Shown in pieces: positions 4,887-7,924 of a stretch of DNA of 7,924 nt (position 1 is its first letter; every line of letters begins with the position of its first letter). A model generated the notes under the pieces. The model ran no database searches. It saw only the letters and a program-made list of their open reading frames with translations, and was not told the origin of the DNA. Both the position numbers and the translations under genes were made by a program. The DNA comes from Proteobacteria bacterium UBA4656. GTDB lineage: Bacteria; Pseudomonadota; Gammaproteobacteria; Xanthomonadales; Ahniellaceae. Where the stretch lies: positions 4,823 to 12,746 of the forward strand of contig DHLY01000021.1 in assembly GCA_002405525.1 (NCBI GenBank), given 5' to 3'.

Positions 4887-5894
4887 ATGCGCAGCCCCAT
4901 CCTCGCCGCGTTGCTGCTTGCCGCCCTGCCCGCCACGGCGGCGCAGCCCGCGCCCGCCACGCCCGACCTCGACCAGCAGCTCGCCCTGCTGCTCGCCTGG
5001 TTCCCCGGCGAGTGGGACAACCACGAGCAGCACTGGCAGCAGGCCACGGTCGAGAAGCGCGAAAAACCCATCGAGCGCATCCACCACGTCTTCGTGCCGG
5101 TGTCGGTGCCGACTGTCAGCGAGCACGTGTTCTTCGTGCGCCAGACCCTGGACGACGATCCGTCCAGGGTCTACCGCCAGCGGCTGTATGCGTTCTCGAA
5201 GAACGAAGCGCGCGGCGCGATCCAGTTGACGATCCACTCGTTCAAGGACGAGGCGAAGTACGCCGGCGCGTGGCGCGAGCCGGCGCTGCTCGACGGCCTG
5301 TCGATGGACGCGCTGGAAAGCCGACCCGGCTGCGAGGTGTACTGGACCCTGCAGGTGGACCACTTCGCAGGGTCGATGGACGCCGACGCCTGCCGCTTCC
5401 ACTCGCAGCGCCTCGGCAAGACGATCATCGTCAACGACACGCTGCGCCTGTCGCCGGATGAACTGTGGATCAGCGACGTGGCGAAGGACGTCGAGGGAAG
5501 CCCCGTGTTCGGCAACCGCGACGGCATCCCGCACAGGAACCGCAAGGTGCGTTACTTCGAAGGCTGGGCGGCGATCAAGCGCGGCGGCAAGGACGCGCCG
5601 GCGGACTCGAAGGACTGGATCGGCATGCGCGGCATCTTGATGCACAACGAAGGCGACCGCGTGCAGGTGCTCGACGCCGAGGGCAAGCCGGTCGGCTACA
5701 CGATCGAACTCGCCCGCCTGACCTACCAGAGCACCCGCACGCCGATCCTCAAGTTCGGCGTGATCGACGACGCCACCGGCAAGACCATCGCCTACACCTG
5801 GAACGAGCCCGGCGGCACGCGCCTGGGGATCAACCTCGGCTGGTTCCAGGCCGGCGTGGCGCAGCGCAACGAGCGCGTGCACTTCGGCTGGTGA
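4887..5894 (+). CDS. Exported CpcT/CpeT-like (DUF1001) protein
   Basis: This 335-residue precursor has a Sec signal peptide: Arg2, a hydrophobic run at residues 5-15 and a likely cut after ATAA (19). The mature part resembles the CpcT/CpeT family, which in cyanobacteria attaches bilins to phycobiliproteins. Shared features are LLLAWFPGEWDNHEQ (34-48), HVFFVRQTLDDDPSRVYRQRLYAF-like residues (80-103) and PGCEVYW (147-153) followed by a second Cys at 169. Cys149 and Cys169 could form a disulfide after export. No phycobiliprotein is expected in this kind of genome, so the real ligand is unknown; a lipocalin-like barrel binding a small hydrophobic molecule is the reasonable guess. GGAGG at 4877-4881 sits 5 bases before the ATG. 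It lies 53 bases after the operon and may be its last gene or an independent one. Confidence 0.72.
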   Translation: MRSPILAALLLAALPATAAQPAPATPDLDQQLALLLAWFPGEWDNHEQHWQQATVEKREKPIERIHHVFVPVSVPTVSEHVFFVRQTLDDDPSRVYRQRLYAFSKNEARGAIQLTIHSFKDEAKYAGAWREPALLDGLSMDALESRPGCEVYWTLQVDHFAGSMDADACRFHSQRLGKTIIVNDTLRLSPDELWISDVAKDVEGSPVFGNRDGIPHRNRKVRYFEGWAAIKRGGKDAPADSKDWIGMRGILMHNEGDRVQVLDAEGKPVGYTIELARLTYQSTRTPILKFGVIDDATGKTIAYTWNEPGGTRLGINLGWFQAGVAQRNERVHFGW

Positions 5895-5921
5895 GCGCCG
5901 AGCACCGCGTGGGCCCGCTCA
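5892..5921. terminator. Possible bidirectional hairpin across two convergent stops
   Basis: TGAGCG (5892-5897) and CGCTCA (5916-5921) form a perfect 6-bp inverted repeat with an 18-base loop. The outer triplets are the stop codons of the CpcT-like gene and of the convergent nitrilase gene. No T-run follows on either strand, so intrinsic termination is doubtful. Confidence 0.2.
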
Positions 5922-7046
5922 GCGCCAGCGCGACTTGTCCTTGAGGAAGACGGCCGCGTCCTCCAGCGAGTCCGGCACGCGCTCGGCCCACAGGTTGGGC
6001 GCGTACCGGCTGCGATACGCGTCGAAGACGTCGCGGTACAGGTCCATGTGGACCACCGGCTGGCGCTTGCGCGCGCGCAGATCGGCGATCGGGATGCGCG
6101 CGACGACGAGCTGCTCCTCCTTGCCGTCGGCTTCCGCGATGGCGCGGCCGTCGGGGCCGTAGACCGCGGTGCCGCCGCTGCCGGCGTCGTCGAAGAACAG
6201 GCCGTTGTCGGGCGACACCGAGTTGTTGACGATCGCGGTGTAGGTGCCGTTATAGAGGCTGGTCGCGGCGATGTCCATCGGCGTGAAGCCGCCGGAAGCG
6301 GTGCGAAGGATCACTTCCGCGCCCTTGAAGGCCATGGCGCGGAAGAGCTCGGGTTCGCGCTGAATGGAACTGGTGCACAGGTTGCCCAACGGCGTGCGCG
6401 TGACGGGGATGACGGCGTCGCGCCCGTACATCTCCACGTAGCGGTCGAGCACGTCGTACACGGTGGTGGTGAACAGCTCGAAGCCCGGAAAAACGCCCTT
6501 GATGTTGCGCGCCTTCCAGTGCTTGTCGACGATCTCGCCGCGATCACTCATCACGCTGGTGATCGACAGCACGTGCCCCGGCCAGTCCTTGTCGCGGGCG
6601 TAGGCGCCGAACACGATCCAGGCGCCGTACTCTCGCGCCTTCTTCGCGATGGCTTCCGTTTCCGGGCCCGGGATCTCGATCGCGAAACGCAGCACTTCCT
6701 CGCGCGTCCAGCGGCGCCAGCCCGAGAGTGGGAACTCGTGGAAGAACAGCAGGTCGGGCCGCGCGCCGTAGTAGAACGCCTTGTCGATCAGGGTCAGCAT
6801 GTGGTCGAGGTTCGACTGCAGGCCTGCCTTCCAGTCATCGGCGTCGAAGGTGCGCACCCGCGACTGCATCACCCCGAGCGTCCACGCCGGCTTGGCCAAC
6901 TCGACCGTGTCGTAGGTACCGTCGTCACGCAGCCCTAGCGCGTCCGGCCCCTTGCCCATCGCCGCTTCGCCGGCCCTGGAGGCGAGCGTGCCGAACGCGG
7001 CCAGCCCGGCCGCCCCCAGAAGGAAATCACGTCGTTCACTCGACAT
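5919..7046 (-). CDS. Tat-exported carbon-nitrogen hydrolase (nitrilase/aliphatic amidase-like)
   Basis: This 375-residue protein starts MSSERRDFLLGAAGLAAFGT, a twin-arginine signal (RRDFL at 5-9, hydrophobic run after it), so folded export to the periplasm is likely. The nitrilase-superfamily triad is present: Glu104 in FFHEFPLSG, Lys178 in KHWKARN and Cys224 in GNLCTSSIQ. The segment after Cys, with LFRAMAFKGAEVILR (234-248), resembles aliphatic amidases more than true nitrilases, suggesting hydrolysis of an amide or ureido C-N bond. The ATG at 7046 has GAGG 8 bases upstream; an in-frame ATG at 7097 would put 17 unrelated residues before the Tat signal. It converges on the CpcT-like gene with a 24-base gap and follows the DUF3598-like gene after 204 bases. 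The substrate is unknown. Confidence 0.88.
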   Translation of the reverse strand: MSSERRDFLLGAAGLAAFGTLASRAGEAAMGKGPDALGLRDDGTYDTVELAKPAWTLGVMQSRVRTFDADDWKAGLQSNLDHMLTLIDKAFYYGARPDLLFFHEFPLSGWRRWTREEVLRFAIEIPGPETEAIAKKAREYGAWIVFGAYARDKDWPGHVLSITSVMSDRGEIVDKHWKARNIKGVFPGFELFTTTVYDVLDRYVEMYGRDAVIPVTRTPLGNLCTSSIQREPELFRAMAFKGAEVILRTASGGFTPMDIAATSLYNGTYTAIVNNSVSPDNGLFFDDAGSGGTAVYGPDGRAIAEADGKEEQLVVARIPIADLRARKRQPVVHMDLYRDVFDAYRSRYAPNLWAERVPDSLEDAAVFLKDKSRWR

Positions 7047-7151
7047 CGTCAGGGCCTCGCAGGAATGTAGGGAACGCGCCAGCCGGACGGAGCGCACCGG
7101 GCGGATCGGGCGGGCGCTCGCGGGATGATCGCGGGTCGGGCCCGGCGGCAG

Positions 7152-7207
7152 CCGGCTCGCGGCGGACAGGCGAGGGCGACCGGCCAGCCGCGGGCCGTGC
7201 GAGCCGG
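7152..7207. repeat. 9-bp perfect inverted repeat in the intergenic gap
   Basis: CCGGCTCGC (7152-7160) is the exact reverse complement of GCGAGCCGG (7199-7207). The 38-base loop can form a second small stem, CGGCC (7181-7185) with GGCCG (7193-7197). It lies in the 204-bp gap 7047-7250, between the DUF3598-like stop and the nitrilase start. No T-run follows on the - strand. A role as mRNA structure is possible. I see no gene and no convincing promoter in this gap; TACATT at 7069-7064 (- strand) is only a weak -10-like hexamer. Confidence 0.45.
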
Positions 7208-7250
7208 ATGCTGGTGACTGGCGCCCACCATGGGTCGGTCGCCATCGCCG

Positions 7251-7763
7251 CTACGCCGGCACCGGATCGCCGGCGAAGCTGGGGCCGGAGATCGCCTGCC
7301 AGTTGCGGCTGACGAAGGTCTCGTCGATCAGGGTGCGCTGCACGATGCGGCCCTGCTTGTACCAGTGCCAGACGCGGTGCCGGTGCTGGCCGCAGTCGGA
7401 GATCTGGATCATCTCGTAAAGGCACAGGTCCGGCTCCCCCTTGCGCACCCAGTACAACATGACGCTACGGTGGAAGTCGTCGAGGCCGACCTCGGCCGCC
7501 CAGCCGGTGATCAGCTCGTTGTCGAAGATCACCCGCCCGTACTGGTAACCGGCGGGAAAGTCGCGCACCTCGGTGCGGCCGTCCGCCCAGGAATAGTGAT
7601 TGGTCTGGTGGTAGGGCCAGGGGCCGTCGTGCGGAAAACGGCAGACCAGCCGCGACCGGTGTTCGTCGATCCGGTTGCCCTGGGGATCGTAGTAGCGATA
7701 CCAGCCGTCCCAAACGCCCTCGTGGCGGGCGAGGATGGGCAGATGCTTGCGCAGGTCGGTCAT
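7251..7763 (-). CDS. Small DUF3598-like (calycin-type) protein
   Basis: This 170-residue protein has no signal peptide. It resembles the DUF3598 family as I recall it: LARHEGVWDGWYRYYDPQGN (11-30), a CRFP-containing strand (41-44), YHQTNHYSWADGRTE (51-65), FDNELITGWAAEV (80-92), then VMLYWVRKGEPDLCLYEMIQ (101-120) and HRHRVWHWYKQG (127-138). Alternating aromatic and polar strands fit a beta-barrel that could bind a small hydrophobic ligand. No enzymatic motif is visible and the function is unknown. The ATG at 7763 has no strong ribosome site. It is upstream of the nitrilase gene in the same orientation and may be co-transcribed across the 204-bp gap. Confidence 0.72.
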   Translation of the reverse strand: MTDLRKHLPILARHEGVWDGWYRYYDPQGNRIDEHRSRLVCRFPHDGPWPYHQTNHYSWADGRTEVRDFPAGYQYGRVIFDNELITGWAAEVGLDDFHRSVMLYWVRKGEPDLCLYEMIQISDCGQHRHRVWHWYKQGRIVQRTLIDETFVSRNWQAISGPSFAGDPVPA

Positions 7764-7831
7764 TCGCGTTGGGTCCGTGCGTGGGGCGGGCGTTGCGGTG
7801 GCTGTGGTAACGGGAGGAGTGACTGAGCACC

Positions 7832-7867
7832 GATGGCGGGCGTCCGTCGCCGTATCGCCCGACCATC
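7832..7867. repeat. Imperfect inverted repeat upstream of the DUF3598-like gene
   Basis: GATGGCGGGCG (7832-7842) pairs with CGCCCGACCATC (7856-7867) as an 11-bp stem with one bulged base, over a 13-base loop. It lies about 70-105 bases upstream of the start at 7763 and could be a leader hairpin or the end of an upstream unit. The rest of 7764-7924 shows no supported gene or promoter. Confidence 0.4.
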
Positions 7868-7924
7868 CGCTGCCGCCGCGCCGAGTGCCGCGCGGTCACT
7901 GCGGCGCGGGCCGGGCGCGGGCCC

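Noticed and set aside
2214..5882. Several long - strand open frames opposite the CaiB and CpcT-like genes
   Set aside because: Same composition effect; low-complexity Arg/Ala/Gly peptides, some crossing the repeat arrays, with no recognisable domain.
6048..6938. + strand open frame opposite the nitrilase gene
   Set aside because: It is the antisense shadow of a gene with an intact catalytic triad and Tat signal.

Overview
The window is high-GC bacterial DNA, densely coding, with eight complete protein genes and one gene tail. The style fits a gammaproteobacterium of the Xanthomonadales type, or possibly a betaproteobacterium. The evidence is strong GC bias at third codon positions, AATGGCG/CGCCATT heptamer arrays, and a GTAGGA...CGCGACC REP-like palindrome at one stop codon. 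This placement is inference; no rRNA or tRNA is present to fix it.

Bases 1-4833 (+ strand) look like one acyl-CoA operon. In order it holds the tail of an unidentified gene, a MaoC-type enoyl-CoA hydratase, an acyl-CoA dehydrogenase, a small four-helix-bundle protein of the 23S rRNA intervening-sequence family, a class III (CaiB/BaiF) CoA-transferase, and a second CaiB/BaiF protein. The second carries the His/Asp/Glu set typical of alpha-methylacyl-CoA racemases. Together these could activate an organic acid by CoA transfer, set its stereochemistry, oxidise it to an enoyl-CoA and hydrate it. The substrate cannot be read from the sequence; a branched or C5-dicarboxylic acid is plausible.

Three gaps in this operon each hold a pair of 7-bp tandem repeat arrays facing each other as an inverted repeat: 675-766 (GGGCCCA type), 1978-2409 (AATGGCG type) and 3588-3684 (AATGGCG type). 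The middle unit encloses the four-helix-bundle gene. It is laid out like the IVS elements of 23S rRNA (terminal inverted repeats around a small basic-protein ORF) but sits in a protein-coding operon. Its left arm supplies the start codon of the four-helix-bundle gene, and its right arm is translated as the N-terminus of the CoA-transferase. This is the most unusual part of the window.

From 4887 comes an exported CpcT/CpeT-like protein (+ strand). Convergent to it, on the - strand, are a Tat-exported nitrilase/amidase-family protein (7046-5919) and, upstream of that, a small DUF3598-like protein (7763-7251). The 204-bp gap between the last two and the 161 bp at the right edge contain only short inverted repeats.
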